Shown here: one piece after another, positions 54,456-63,535 of the stretch | Layout of the letters: each line of letters begins with the position of its first letter | Numbering within the stretch: the stretch's first letter is position 1 | From: Castellaniella caeni NBRC 101664 | Lineage (GTDB): Bacteria > Pseudomonadota > Gammaproteobacteria > Burkholderiales > Burkholderiaceae_B | DNA length: 64,000 nucleotides | Direction of reading: 5' to 3' | NCBI RefSeq assembly: GCF_001592225.1 | Contig: NZ_BCWN01000002.1 | Location: 1 to 64,000, forward strand | The notes under the pieces: generated by a model | Told to the model about the DNA's origin: nothing | What the model saw: the letters and a program-made list of their open reading frames with translations, nothing else | Databases searched by the model: none | Translations under genes and position numbers: made by a program

Positions 54456-55997
54456 TTACGACAGGCCCGCGTACTGTTGCCGCAGGACGTTTTTCTGCAC
54501 TTTGCCCATGGTGTTGCGCGGCAGGGCATCGGCCAGGTGTATCTGCTTGGGCACCTTGAAATTGGCCAGATCGGCCTTCAGGCCCGCCAGCACCGCCGCC
54601 GCATCCACCGTGGCGCCCGCGCGGGGCACGATGACGGCCACCACGGCCTCGCCGAAATCGGCATGCGGCACGCCGATGACGGCGGATTCCTGCACGCCCG
54701 GCATGGCGTCGATGACCATCTCGATTTCCTTGGGATAGACGTTGTAGCCGCCAGTGATGATGAGGTCTTTGCTGCGCCCGACGATGCTCAGGTAGTCGTC
54801 GGGAATGCCCGCGCCACCCAGCACGCCGATGTCGCCGGTGCGAAACCAGCCATCCGCGGTGAATTCCTGCCGGGTCTTTTCAGGCATGCGCCAATACCCG
54901 GCGAAGACGTTGGGGCCGCGCACCTGCACGTGGCCGGGCGTGCCGGGGGCCAACCCCTGGTCGGCGTCGTCCACCACCCGCACCGCCACCCCCGGCAGCG
55001 CCGGGCCGACCGTGCCCGGCAGGCGCGCGCCGCGCGCCGGGTCGTAGGGGTTGGACGTGATCATGCCCGTTTCGCTCATGCCGTAGCGCTCGAGTATCGT
55101 CATGCCGCTGCGCTGCTGAAACTCACGGAAAGTGTCTACCAGCAGCGGCGCAGAACCGGAAATGAACAGGCGCATGTGGCCGCAAACCGTGCGCTCGAAG
55201 CGCGCATCGGCCAGCAGACGGACGTAATACGTGGGCACACCCATCATGAGCGTGCAGCGCGGCAGGTAGCGCAGGGCCTGGTCGATGTCCAGGCGCGGCA
55301 GCCAGATCATGCGCGCACCGGCCAGCAGCGCGCCATGCGAGGCGACGAACAGGCCGTGCACGTGGAAGATGGGCAGCATGTGCAGCAAGACATCATCGGC
55401 GCGCCAGCCCCAATAGGTCTTGAGCGTGAGCGCGTTGGAAGCCAGGTTGCCGTGCGTGAGCATGGCCCCCTTGCTGCGCCCCGTGGTGCCCGAGGTGTAC
55501 AGGATGGCGGCCAAGTCGGTGGCGGCGCGCGTCACGGTCTGGAAGGCTGGGTCATGTCCGGCGGCGGCCCGCATCAGGCTGCCCTGGCCATCGGCGTCCA
55601 GGGTGTAGACGTGGGCCGCCCCCTTGGCCCGCGCCAAGGGCTCGCACCAACCGCGGGCAGCCTCGGTGCAGACGACCACCGCGGGCTCGGCGTCGCCCAG
55701 GAAATAGCCGACCTCGGCCTCGTGGTAGGCGGTATTGAGCGGCAGGTAGACCAGACCCGCGCGCAGCGTGGCCAGATACAGCATGAGCGCCTCAGGCGAT
55801 TTTTCGACCTGTACGGCGACACGGGCGCCGGCGGGCACCCGCAGGCTGGCCAACAGGCTGGCGATCTGGCCGCTCAGGGCTTCGATGTCATCCCAGCTGT
55901 AGTTGCGTTCGGGGGTCTCGATGGCGACGGCCTGGCGGTCTGCCGGAAAGCCCGTCTGCAAGATGGCATAGAGATTGGCGTCGTGTTCCAAGTTCAT
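54456..55997 (-). CDS. matB: malonyl-CoA synthetase
   Basis: 513 residues from ATG 55997, overlapping the hydratase stop by four bases. Acyl-adenylate enzyme: YTSGTTGRSKGAMLTHGN near 165, ERYGMSETGMITSNPYD, GWFRTGDIG, GRSKDLIITGGYNVYPKEIE, and Lys in PRNTMGKVQKN near 496. The MatB-like malonate-binding Arg lies in GSAPLLVDTFREFQQRSG region. Converts malonate, CoA and ATP to malonyl-CoA. Confidence 0.88.
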   Translation of the reverse strand: MNLEHDANLYAILQTGFPADRQAVAIETPERNYSWDDIEALSGQIASLLASLRVPAGARVAVQVEKSPEALMLYLATLRAGLVYLPLNTAYHEAEVGYFLGDAEPAVVVCTEAARGWCEPLARAKGAAHVYTLDADGQGSLMRAAAGHDPAFQTVTRAATDLAAILYTSGTTGRSKGAMLTHGNLASNALTLKTYWGWRADDVLLHMLPIFHVHGLFVASHGALLAGARMIWLPRLDIDQALRYLPRCTLMMGVPTYYVRLLADARFERTVCGHMRLFISGSAPLLVDTFREFQQRSGMTILERYGMSETGMITSNPYDPARGARLPGTVGPALPGVAVRVVDDADQGLAPGTPGHVQVRGPNVFAGYWRMPEKTRQEFTADGWFRTGDIGVLGGAGIPDDYLSIVGRSKDLIITGGYNVYPKEIEMVIDAMPGVQESAVIGVPHADFGEAVVAVIVPRAGATVDAAAVLAGLKADLANFKVPKQIHLADALPRNTMGKVQKNVLRQQYAGLS

Positions 55998-56848
55998 TCT
56001 CCGGTGAAAACAGGGGGACGGCCCGCCAGGAAGGCCTGCACGCCCTCCTGGTGATCGCGGCTCGCGGCATAGCTGAAAAAGTGCTGCCATTCGGCATCGG
56101 CCAACGGTGCGGCGTCCGCGGTCAGCCGCGCGATCATCCATTTATTCAGCCGGGCCGCCTGCGGTGCCCCGGCGCACAGCCGCGCCACCATCTCGGCGCA
56201 CTCGGCTTCCAGGGCTTCGGGCTCGACCACGCGAGTGAGCAGGCCCTTGGCCAGGGCTTCGTCGGCATCGAACACCCGCCCTTCGAGCAGCAGTTCGAGC
56301 GCCACCGCGCGGCCCGCCAGGCGCAGCAGGCCATGCAGTTCATCGGGCGCCATGGGGAAACCCAGGCGATTGATGGGTGCGCCAAAGCGGGCGCCGCGCT
56401 GCGCCAGGCGCAGGTCGCAGCAGCTGGCTATCTCGAGCCCGCCGCCCACGCAGACGCCTTCGATCACGGCCAGCACCGGGTGCGGGCACTGGGCCACGGC
56501 CCGCAAGGCGGGCGCGAGCACTTGGCGGTGGTAGGCCGCCACCCCCGCCGCATCGGCGCGCACATGCGGAAACTCGCGGATGTCCGCCCCAGCGGCAAAA
56601 TGCCCGCCCGCGCCGCGCACGACCACGCAGCGCACGGCGGCATCCGCCGACAGCTGCTGAAAAACGCGCGCCAGCGCTTGCCACATGGACACGGTGATGG
56701 CATTCATGCGCCCAGGGTGATCGAGCAGCACCGTGGCGACCGCCCCCGCCCGCGCCAGGCGCACCTGGCCGACGTCGGCAGCCACATGTGGCCCGGATGA
56801 ACCATGCAAACCGGTGGGCACCCCCTTAGATGAAGCAGCTACAGCCAT
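55994..56848 (-). CDS. enoyl-CoA hydratase/isomerase family protein in the malonate operon
   Basis: 284 residues; ATG 56848 lies within the end of matA (10-base overlap). Crotonase core: GHFAAGADIREF oxyanion loop, EGVCVGGGLEIASCCDLRLA. An acidic residue at the position after FGAPINRLGFP is not obvious, so hydratase activity is uncertain. Malonate degradation does not need it; it may act on a related CoA ester. Confidence 0.8.
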   Translation of the reverse strand: MAVAASSKGVPTGLHGSSGPHVAADVGQVRLARAGAVATVLLDHPGRMNAITVSMWQALARVFQQLSADAAVRCVVVRGAGGHFAAGADIREFPHVRADAAGVAAYHRQVLAPALRAVAQCPHPVLAVIEGVCVGGGLEIASCCDLRLAQRGARFGAPINRLGFPMAPDELHGLLRLAGRAVALELLLEGRVFDADEALAKGLLTRVVEPEALEAECAEMVARLCAGAPQAARLNKWMIARLTADAAPLADAEWQHFFSYAASRDHQEGVQAFLAGRPPVFTGE

Positions 56849-58221
56849 TGCACCCCCCGGGACAGGCGCGGCTTGCCCGCAGCCAGGCGCGCGCGGTTTT
56901 CGTCGAGCTGGTCGAGCTCGTACTGATAATTGACCATCAAGCCGCAGGATTGCTCCAGCCCCTTGGCGGAGCGGTCGGCGGCCCAGTTCAGGCGCTCGAT
57001 GCGCGCGCCGTTGCCCAGGTGAAAGCGGGCCACGGGATCAAGCGGCTGGCCACCCCGCATCTGCCGCAGATAGTGCGCCGCCAGGCGCAGGCCCGTCTTG
57101 CCGACCTCGTCGGGTTCGTCGGCCTGCGCAGTGGCCGCCGCGCGCAGACGCTCGACCCATTGCGCCCCGGCCCGGGGGTCTTGCGCCAGCGCCTGGCGAG
57201 CGGCCTTGTCAGCCATGCAATCCTGGATGTCGGCGCCGCCGCACTTGCCCAGCCATTCGGCAAAGCCGGGGATGGGCGACAGCGTGGCAAAGAACTTGAG
57301 CCGGGGCAGCTCGGTGAGCAGCTCTTCGATCACCCGCCTGAGCAGAAAATTGCCGAAACTGATGCCGCGCAAGCCACGCTGGGTATTGGAAATGGAATAG
57401 AAAATGGCCCAGCGCGCCTTGCCGATGTCGTCCACCGGGCGGGCCGGATCGATGAGCGCCTGGACATTGGCGGCCATCTGCTCGGCAAAGGCCACTTCGA
57501 CGAAAATGAGCGGCACTTCGGTCATGCGCGGATGAAAGAACGCGTAGCAGCGGCGATCCGCCGCCACCCGGCGGCGCATGTCGTCCCACGAGCGGATTTC
57601 GTGCACGGCCTCGTACTGGATGAGTTTTTCCAGCAGGGACGCCGGGGAATCCCAGTTGATGTGGCGCAGTTCGAGCATGCCGACGTCGAACCAGTTGGAC
57701 AGCAGCCCGGCGAGTTCTTGCTCGAGCACCGCAAGGCCTGCCACCTGATTGCGCCAGCGCAGCATGTCGGCGCGCAGTTCGACCATCAGGCCCAGGCGGT
57801 CGCTTTGCGCATACAGGCGGCGAAACAGGCGGCTGTTGAGTTCGTGCGCCGGGGCGCATTCGGCCCCCGCCCGCACCAGCCCCGCCAGCAGGGAACGGCG
57901 CTCGTCGGCGTCGGCGGCCTGGTAGCGGTCGGCCCACTGCCGGGCCAGCTTGCTGGCGGCGTGATCGGTGGGCGAGGCTTCGTAGAGCGAGCGCAAGTCG
58001 CCCAGATCGGGCAAGTGGTCACGCTCGAGCCAGCGCCCCAGGCGCTTGAGCAGACTGGCCGTGCGCGAGGGGCTGGATTCTGGGGTCGCGGGCGGCGCGG
58101 CGGTGGCGCCAGCAGCGGCGGTATCGGCCTTGGGCGGCGTGGCGGTGGTGCCGGCAGCGGTACTGGTCTCGGGCTCGCCCATCGGCCCCATCAGCCGGAC
58201 ATGCAGATTCAGTCTCTTCAT
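56839..58221 (-). CDS. matA: malonyl-CoA decarboxylase
   Basis: 460 residues; ATG 58221 overlaps the matR stop as ATGA. Helical N-terminal oligomerisation domain preceded by an Ala/Thr/Pro-rich linker (20-55), then the acyltransferase-like catalytic domain: CYAFFHPRMTEVPLIFVEVAF, FYSISNTQRGLRGISFGNFLLRRVIEEL, FATLSPIPGF and near the end RFHLGNGARIERLNW with the catalytic His. Yields acetyl-CoA and CO2. Confidence 0.92.
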   Translation of the reverse strand: MKRLNLHVRLMGPMGEPETSTAAGTTATPPKADTAAAGATAAPPATPESSPSRTASLLKRLGRWLERDHLPDLGDLRSLYEASPTDHAASKLARQWADRYQAADADERRSLLAGLVRAGAECAPAHELNSRLFRRLYAQSDRLGLMVELRADMLRWRNQVAGLAVLEQELAGLLSNWFDVGMLELRHINWDSPASLLEKLIQYEAVHEIRSWDDMRRRVAADRRCYAFFHPRMTEVPLIFVEVAFAEQMAANVQALIDPARPVDDIGKARWAIFYSISNTQRGLRGISFGNFLLRRVIEELLTELPRLKFFATLSPIPGFAEWLGKCGGADIQDCMADKAARQALAQDPRAGAQWVERLRAAATAQADEPDEVGKTGLRLAAHYLRQMRGGQPLDPVARFHLGNGARIERLNWAADRSAKGLEQSCGLMVNYQYELDQLDENRARLAAGKPRLSRGVQWL

Positions 58222-58934
58222 GGTGCGTCTCCTGCCGCGGCCCCGCCCGGCGCGGGCGGCTGATGTGCCGGGGCATGTTCGGCCTGGCGCGCCAGCGCGC
58301 GCAACGCGTCGAGCTGGCGCATCAGGTGCTGGCGCGTGATGGCCTCGGCCTGTTCGGAATCGTGCGCCTTCAAGGCCGCGAAAATGGCCAGGTGCTCGGC
58401 GCAGGATTCTTGAACCCGCCCCGGATAGGTGAGACTGCGATGACGCGACAGACTGAGCACCTGGCGCAGATTGTCGATGAGGTCGGACAGCCAGCGGTTG
58501 GCGGCCAGCGCCTGGATGGCCACGTGGATCTTGGCATTGGCGGCGTAGTAGTCGTCCACCGCGCCTTGCTCGGCGAAACGCCGCAAGTCGCGGTGCAGCA
58601 CGTCAAGGCGCTGGATGTCCAGCACGGTGATCTTGCGCGCCGCCTCGAAGGCGCAACGCCCTTCGAGCAAGGCCATGAGCGGAAAGATGTCGTCGAGGTC
58701 TTCGGCCGAGAGTTCGTTGACGAAGCAGCCCCGACGCGGCTCGAGCCGCAGCAGGCCTTCTGTGACCAGCACTTTCAGCGCTTCGCGCAGCGGCGTGCGC
58801 GAGATGCCCAGCACCGCCGTCAGGCGCGGTTCGTTGATCCATTCGCCCGCCTGCAGCTCACCCGCCTGGATCATGCCGCGCAGACGTTCGGCCACCTCTT
58901 GGTAGAGCATCTTCTGGACGATCCTGACGGCCAT
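58218..58934 (-). CDS. matR: GntR/FadR-type regulator of the malonate operon
   Basis: 238 residues, AGGAGG ahead of ATG 58934. Winged helix LRGMIQAGELQAGEWINEPRLTAVLGISRTPLREALKVL, and a FadR-like effector domain (FCD) with DYYAANAKIHVAIQALAANRWLSDLI, whose His/Asp residues bind a metal and a carboxylate. First gene of the operon, so it regulates itself. Confidence 0.88.
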   Translation of the reverse strand: MAVRIVQKMLYQEVAERLRGMIQAGELQAGEWINEPRLTAVLGISRTPLREALKVLVTEGLLRLEPRRGCFVNELSAEDLDDIFPLMALLEGRCAFEAARKITVLDIQRLDVLHRDLRRFAEQGAVDDYYAANAKIHVAIQALAANRWLSDLIDNLRQVLSLSRHRSLTYPGRVQESCAEHLAIFAALKAHDSEQAEAITRQHLMRQLDALRALARQAEHAPAHQPPAPGGAAAGDAP

Positions 58935-58964
58935 GCGGGCCTCCTGGGGGAGAGCAGGAAATTA

Positions 58965-58979
58965 ATAATTCATAATTAT
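58965..58979. promoter_or_regulatory. candidate MatR operator
   Basis: ATAATT-CAT-AATTAT, a perfect inverted repeat 31 bases upstream of matR in an otherwise GC-rich region, of the length usual for FadR-type operators. Confidence 0.5.
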
Positions 58980-59034
58980 GGCCAGCGTAAAAGAGGGCTT
59001 CGTCACAAGCAACGCAGGTTATCCCTGATGCGGA

Positions 59035-59805
59035 TTACCCGCGCCGAAACACCAGCCGATCGGCAGTGGAAGCATCGGGCGCGTAGGCATAGCCTTCGGC
59101 GTCGAAGCCTTGCAGGTCGGCCACGCGGTCGATCGTGTGCTCGATGACGTGGCGTGCCATGAGCCCCCGGGCCCGCTTGGCGTGAAAGCTGACGACTTTC
59201 CAGAGGCCCTGCTTGGCCTCTTGGAAGACGCATTCGACGATGCGCGCCCCCAGGGCGGACACATCAACCGACTTGAAATATTCTTGCGAGGCCAGATTGA
59301 GCAGGACACGCTCACCGCCCGCGACATCGAGCCGGGCGGCGAGCTCACGCGCAATCTGGTCGCCCCAGAATTCGTACAAGGTGTGACCGCGGGCCGTCTT
59401 CAGCCGCGTGCCCATTTCGAGGCGGTAGGGCTGGATGAGGTCGAGCAGGCGCAACACGCCATACAGGCCGCTGAGAATGGCCAGGCGATCCTGCGCCCAG
59501 GCCAGCTGCGCGTCGGAAAGCTCGGCGGCGCGCAGGCCTTCGTAGACGTCGCCATTGAAAGCCAGCGCCGCCTGGCGCGCATGGCGGGCGTCGGGGGCAT
59601 CGACCCAGGCCTGGTAGCGCGCGGCGTTGAGGCGGCTGAGGGCGTCCGACAGGCGCATGAGCGCGGCCAGATCGGCCGCCGACAGCGTCTGCATGACCCC
59701 CACCAGCTCGTGCGTCTGTGCCGGAAAAACCGGCTGAGACTGCAAGGTGGTGCGCACCGGCGAATCGTAATCCAGCTTCTTCGCCGGAGACAGTACCATC
59801 AGCAT
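59035..59805 (-). CDS. yaaA: peroxide stress protein YaaA (DUF328)
   Basis: 256 residues. MLMVLSPAKKLDY at the start, ALAFNGDVYEGL, GLYGVLRLLDLIQPYRLEMGTRL, FWGDQIA and LLNLASQEYFKSV, with VSFHAKRARGLMARHVI, are all family blocks. Lowers intracellular iron and damage during H2O2 stress. Begins 14 bases after the dehydrogenase gene. Confidence 0.93.
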   Translation of the reverse strand: MLMVLSPAKKLDYDSPVRTTLQSQPVFPAQTHELVGVMQTLSAADLAALMRLSDALSRLNAARYQAWVDAPDARHARQAALAFNGDVYEGLRAAELSDAQLAWAQDRLAILSGLYGVLRLLDLIQPYRLEMGTRLKTARGHTLYEFWGDQIARELAARLDVAGGERVLLNLASQEYFKSVDVSALGARIVECVFQEAKQGLWKVVSFHAKRARGLMARHVIEHTIDRVADLQGFDAEGYAYAPDASTADRLVFRRG

Positions 59806-59818
59806 GAAACCCCCCGCG

Positions 59819-60601
59819 TCAGCGCGCCGTCCAGCCGCCGTCGATGGACAAGGTGGTGCCGGTCATCTGCGCCGCCGCATCGGAGGCGATGAACACGGCG
59901 GCCTCGCCCAGCTGCTGCGGGGTGACGAACTGCAGCGAGGGCTGCTTTTCGGCGAGCAGTTCGCGCGCGGCGTCTTCGACGCCGACTTTTTTCTGTTCGG
60001 CCAGCGCCTGAATCTGCTTTTCGACCAGGGGCGTACGCACCCAGCCCGGGCAGATGGCATTGCAGGTAACCCCGGTGCCAGCGTTTTCGAGCGCCGTGAC
60101 CTTGGTCAGCCCGACGACCCCATGCTTGGCGGCCACGTAGGCCGATTTGTTGACCGACGCCACCAGGCCGTGTGCCGAGGCGATGTTGATGATGCGTCCG
60201 AACTTCTGCTGCTTCATGGTGGGCAGCGCCGCCGCCGTGCAATGGAACACCGCCGACAGGTTGAGCGCGATGATGGCGTTCCATTTGTCGATGGGGAAGT
60301 CTTCGATGAGGTCGGTGTGCTGGATGCCGGCATTGTTGACCAGGATGTCGATGCCACCCAGCGCCTGAACCGACTGGGTGATGAAGTCGCGCGCCGCCTG
60401 GGCGTTCATCAGATCCGCATTCAGATAGACGGCCTTGATGCCGAAGTCTTTTTCCAACCCGGCCCGTTCACGCTCGATGGCCTGGGCGTCGCCAAAGCCA
60501 TTGATGACCAGGTCGGCCCCCTGACGGGCCAGTTCTTGCGCAATGGCCAGGCCGATGCCGCTGGTCGAACCCGTCACGACTGCTTTTTTTCCCTTGAGCA
60601 T
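59819..60601 (-). CDS. 3-hydroxybutyrate dehydrogenase
   Basis: 260 residues. SDR with TGSTSGIGLAIAQELA, NNAGIQH, catalytic ASAHGLVASVNKSAYVAAKHG (Ser-Tyr-Lys), and NAICPGWVRTPLVEKQIQALA, the D-3-hydroxybutyrate dehydrogenase signature. Oxidises 3-hydroxybutyrate from polyhydroxybutyrate to acetoacetate. Confidence 0.9.
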   Translation of the reverse strand: MLKGKKAVVTGSTSGIGLAIAQELARQGADLVINGFGDAQAIERERAGLEKDFGIKAVYLNADLMNAQAARDFITQSVQALGGIDILVNNAGIQHTDLIEDFPIDKWNAIIALNLSAVFHCTAAALPTMKQQKFGRIINIASAHGLVASVNKSAYVAAKHGVVGLTKVTALENAGTGVTCNAICPGWVRTPLVEKQIQALAEQKKVGVEDAARELLAEKQPSLQFVTPQQLGEAAVFIASDAAAQMTGTTLSIDGGWTAR

Positions 60602-60779
60602 GAGACAACTCCTTCAGAATGGGTGTGAAAATCGACTAAGTCAGTGTAACGCGCCCATCTGAATGCTGCCTGGCGGCACACACGGCATGGATACCCATGA
60701 CAGGCCCAGGCGTATGCTTGGGACGGGTGCCAAAGCAGCCTATGATGGACGTGTCACAGTGTCGTTTCAGGAGCCATCC

Positions 60780-61079
60780 ATGATGACCGGACCGCAATGC
60801 CATGCAGCCCGAGCGCTCGTTGATCTGACGCGAGAACGCCTCGCTGATCTCTCGGGCCTCGGCAAAGAGCTCATCACCCAATTCGAGCGCAGGCAGCACG
60901 AACCCACCAGCGCCCAGCTCGACACCTTGCAAAAAGCGCTCGAAGACCTGGGTGCCGTTTTCATTTGCGAAAGCGACGGCGGCATCGGTGTGCGCCTGAA
61001 GTTCGGCGCCGTCGATGCCTCGCGCGTGGCGCAGATGGAAGACGAAGGCGGCATGGTGGGCTACGACAAGGTGCTTTGA
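60780..61079 (+). CDS. small XRE-family DNA-binding protein
   Basis: 99 residues from ATG 60780, AGGAG upstream. A helix-turn-helix RALVDLTRERLADLSGLGKELITQFERRQHEPTSAQLDTLQKALEDLG followed by a short beta-rich tail (VRLKFGAVDAS). Divergent from the hydroxybutyrate dehydrogenase over 178 bases, which it may control. Confidence 0.75.
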   Translation: MMTGPQCHAARALVDLTRERLADLSGLGKELITQFERRQHEPTSAQLDTLQKALEDLGAVFICESDGGIGVRLKFGAVDASRVAQMEDEGGMVGYDKVL

Positions 61080-61136
61080 GCCCAGGCAGGTTTTAAGCCC
61101 AAGCGATATCCCGCCCACCACTGTCTTGCGCGTGTC

Positions 61137-61889
61137 TTACGATTTGGCGGGCCCTTGGGGCTGCGCTGCGGGCCCGGACGCAACACGGCGCGCCAGCGCG
61201 GCCAGCTTGCGGTGCGCCAGCCATTTGCCTGCGCCCATCACCAGCAGGGCACCCGCCACTTCGGCCACGACCTTGACCACGCCCGCCTCGCTGCCCAGCC
61301 AACGCGTCACGTAGACGTCCGTGACCAACATGCCACCGGCAATCCAGCCCAGCAGCCCCGCCCCCAGCGTGACCACCAGCGGAAAGCGGTCGATGAGCTT
61401 GAGCACCAGCGTGCTGCCCCAGACGATGATGGGCACGCTGATCAACAGACCGAAGATCACCAGGCCCAGCTGGTGATCCACATGGGCGTTTTGCGCCGCC
61501 CCCGCAATGGCGATGACGTTGTCCAGGCTCATGACCAGGTCAGCCACGACGATGGTCTTGACCGCGGCCCACACAGAGGCCCCGCCCGCCACCTGGTCGT
61601 GATGCCCCGTATCGGGCAGCAGCAGCTTGATGCCGATCCAGAGCAGCAGCACGGCCCCCGCCACTTTGAGAAACGGGATGGCCAGCAGCGTCATGGCAAA
61701 GGCGATGAGCACGACTCGCAGGACGATCGCCCCCGCCGTGCCCCAGAGAATGCCCTGCAGGCGGCGCCTGTCGTGCAGGTTGCGGCAGGCCAGCGCGATC
61801 ACCACCGCGTTGTCGCCGCCCAGCAGGATGTCGATCAGCACGATCTGGAAGACCGCCGTCCAACTGAGAGTCTGGAAAAATTCGAGCAT
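61137..61889 (-). CDS. TerC-family membrane protein (probable Mn2+ exporter)
   Basis: 250 residues, GAGGGG upstream of ATG 61889. Seven helices; IVLIDILLGGDNAVVIALACRNL and VVADLVMSLDNVIAIAGAAQ are the two acidic TerC motifs. Such YkoY/YjbE-like proteins export manganese or metallate extracellular enzymes. A manganese riboswitch-like leader precedes it. Confidence 0.9.
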   Translation of the reverse strand: MLEFFQTLSWTAVFQIVLIDILLGGDNAVVIALACRNLHDRRRLQGILWGTAGAIVLRVVLIAFAMTLLAIPFLKVAGAVLLLWIGIKLLLPDTGHHDQVAGGASVWAAVKTIVVADLVMSLDNVIAIAGAAQNAHVDHQLGLVIFGLLISVPIIVWGSTLVLKLIDRFPLVVTLGAGLLGWIAGGMLVTDVYVTRWLGSEAGVVKVVAEVAGALLVMGAGKWLAHRKLAALARRVASGPAAQPQGPAKS

Positions 61890-61903
61890 GAACGCCCCTC
61901 ATG

Positions 61904-61937
61904 AAAAATGGCCTGAAACCCACGCGGGCCAGGCCAT
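61904..61937 (-). terminator. riboswitch expression-platform terminator of terC
   Basis: Minus strand ATGGCCTG, 14-base loop, CAGGCCAT and five U, ending 15 bases ahead of the terC start. In the ligand-bound state the aptamer should prevent its formation. Confidence 0.8.
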
Positions 61938-62075
61938 GTCACGAAAGTGAGAGACGCACCTTGCCCTTGTACGGCAAGGTCTTGCTCGCAACCGGATGAT
62001 TGCCCGCGCACCGGGAGCCTGTGACAGGCGCCGTCTTGACGATGCAGCGGAAAGTGAGCTACTCCCCTTGATCGG
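61938..62075 (-). promoter_or_regulatory. yybP-ykoY-type manganese riboswitch
   Basis: The transcript leader contains AAGGGGAGTAGC and later AGACCTTGCCG paired with GGCAAGGT, with GACGGCGCCTGT and ACAGGCTCCCGG between, which is the conserved two-leg architecture of the yybP-ykoY class. A TATAAT at 62079-62084 lies just upstream. The class binds Mn2+ and commonly controls terC and mntP genes, which fits the gene below it. Confidence 0.8.
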
Positions 62076-62078
62076 CTG

Positions 62079-62084
62079 ATTATA
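62079..62084 (-). promoter_or_regulatory. -10 element of the terC leader
   Basis: Perfect TATAAT on the minus strand; transcription would start within a few bases of the riboswitch. The -35 box is weak. Confidence 0.55.
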
Positions 62085-62149
62085 GACGACTTGCGGGCAG
62101 GCCCCCACCCAGCGGGAAAAATGCCCACCGCGGCGCTGGCTTCTCTGTC

Positions 62150-63343
62150 TCAGCCAGCCTTTGGCGGCCCGGGGATGAAACGCCAGGCGATCAGCCAGCC
62201 CAAGGCTTGGGCCAGCGCCAAGGCCAGTACCGTGCCCGGCCAGGCGCCCCAGGTGTAGGCCAGGCCGCACACCCAGGCGCCGGTGAAGCCGCCGCAGTAA
62301 TACGCCGAGTAATACAGGCCGCTGGCGAGGGATCGCCCTTCGGTGATGCGGTAGGCGATGAAGCTCATCACCGCCGACTGGATGATGAAGACCCCGCAGG
62401 CGGCAATGGCCAGGGCAATGACGATGACCCAGGACGGCTGCAGCAGGGTGAGCAGCACCCCCAGGGCCGAAAGCACCAGCGCCGACAGGATCGTGCGCCG
62501 CACACCGATGCGGGGGATGATGCGCCCCGCAAGCGGGGTGACGACCACGCCCAGCAGATAGACGGCAAAGATATTGGCGAGCTGGCCGGGGCTGAAGTGA
62601 TAGGGTGCCGCCGCCAGATGCAGGTTGACGAAGGTGAACAGGCCGATGAGGGCGAACAGCACGGTGAAGCCCAACGCGCAGGCCGCCTGCAGATAGGGGT
62701 TGCACACCAGCAGGCGCAAGGTGGCCAGACCCGAGGTGAAGCGGGCATTGGCGACGAAGCGGCGCGAGGCGGGCAGACCGCGCCAGACCACGAAGGCGCC
62801 GACGAGATTGAGCACCGCCATGACCCCGAAGGCCGCGCGCCAGGGCATGTATTCGGTGAGATGCCCCAGGATAAAGCGCCCGGAAAAGCCGCCCAGCACG
62901 CTGCCGGTGACATACAGGGTGACGACCCGGATCATGGCCGCGCCGCGAAATTCTTCGCCGATGTAGGCGATGGCCACCACCGACACCCCCGGCACGGCCA
63001 GCCCCTGCAAAAAGCGCAGCACCAGCAGGCCATGCACCGTCTGCACCAGCGGGATCAAGGCCGTCGGCAGCGCCAGGGCGAAGACCGAGCCGACGATGAG
63101 CCACTTGCGCCCGAAGGCATCGGAGAGCATGCCGACGAAAGGCGACATGAGCGCCACGGCCAGGACGGTGACCCCCACCGAATTGCCGATCTGGACGATG
63201 GAGGCGTTCAGATCGTGCTGCAGCTGCGGCAGGATGGACTGCACCGAATACACCTGGATGAAGGCAAACACCCCCACCAAAGCCATGGTGAGTCTCAGCA
63301 GGCGGCTGGGATGATCGCGCTCGTCGGGAGAAGAATCGGACAC
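62150..63343 (-). CDS. MFS transporter (AraJ/YnfM-like)
   Basis: About 397 residues from GTG 63343; the frame is open to another GTG at 63478, and the start is uncertain because no good ribosome site is visible. Twelve helices. FVGMLSDAFGRKWLIVGSV is the loop 2-3 signature and RFLQGLAVPGVSVVAIAYIGEEF that of helix 4-5. Drug or metabolite exporter; substrate unknown. Divergent neighbours give no clue. Confidence 0.83.
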   Translation of the reverse strand: MSDSSPDERDHPSRLLRLTMALVGVFAFIQVYSVQSILPQLQHDLNASIVQIGNSVGVTVLAVALMSPFVGMLSDAFGRKWLIVGSVFALALPTALIPLVQTVHGLLVLRFLQGLAVPGVSVVAIAYIGEEFRGAAMIRVVTLYVTGSVLGGFSGRFILGHLTEYMPWRAAFGVMAVLNLVGAFVVWRGLPASRRFVANARFTSGLATLRLLVCNPYLQAACALGFTVLFALIGLFTFVNLHLAAAPYHFSPGQLANIFAVYLLGVVVTPLAGRIIPRIGVRRTILSALVLSALGVLLTLLQPSWVIVIALAIAACGVFIIQSAVMSFIAYRITEGRSLASGLYYSAYYCGGFTGAWVCGLAYTWGAWPGTVLALALAQALGWLIAWRFIPGPPKAG

Positions 63344-63535
63344 GGAAGCAGACTGGGAGAGACGACAGCGCAGACGCCGACGCAAGAGGCTGCAGAGCAA
63401 GCCGGGGGATCGCTCTACAGGGCATTCCGCATTATAGGCCCGCGTGCCGACGGCTTTCGCGCCCACCGCCTGGCCCACCCGCTGGCCACCACGGCTTGGC
63501 CGCCCGCGGGTGTCTCGACCATCCCGGCGCCTGGC

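Noticed and set aside
59819-60601. Member of the malonate operon
   Set aside because: It is separated from matR by yaaA and lies upstream of the regulator on the same strand, with its own divergent promoter region.
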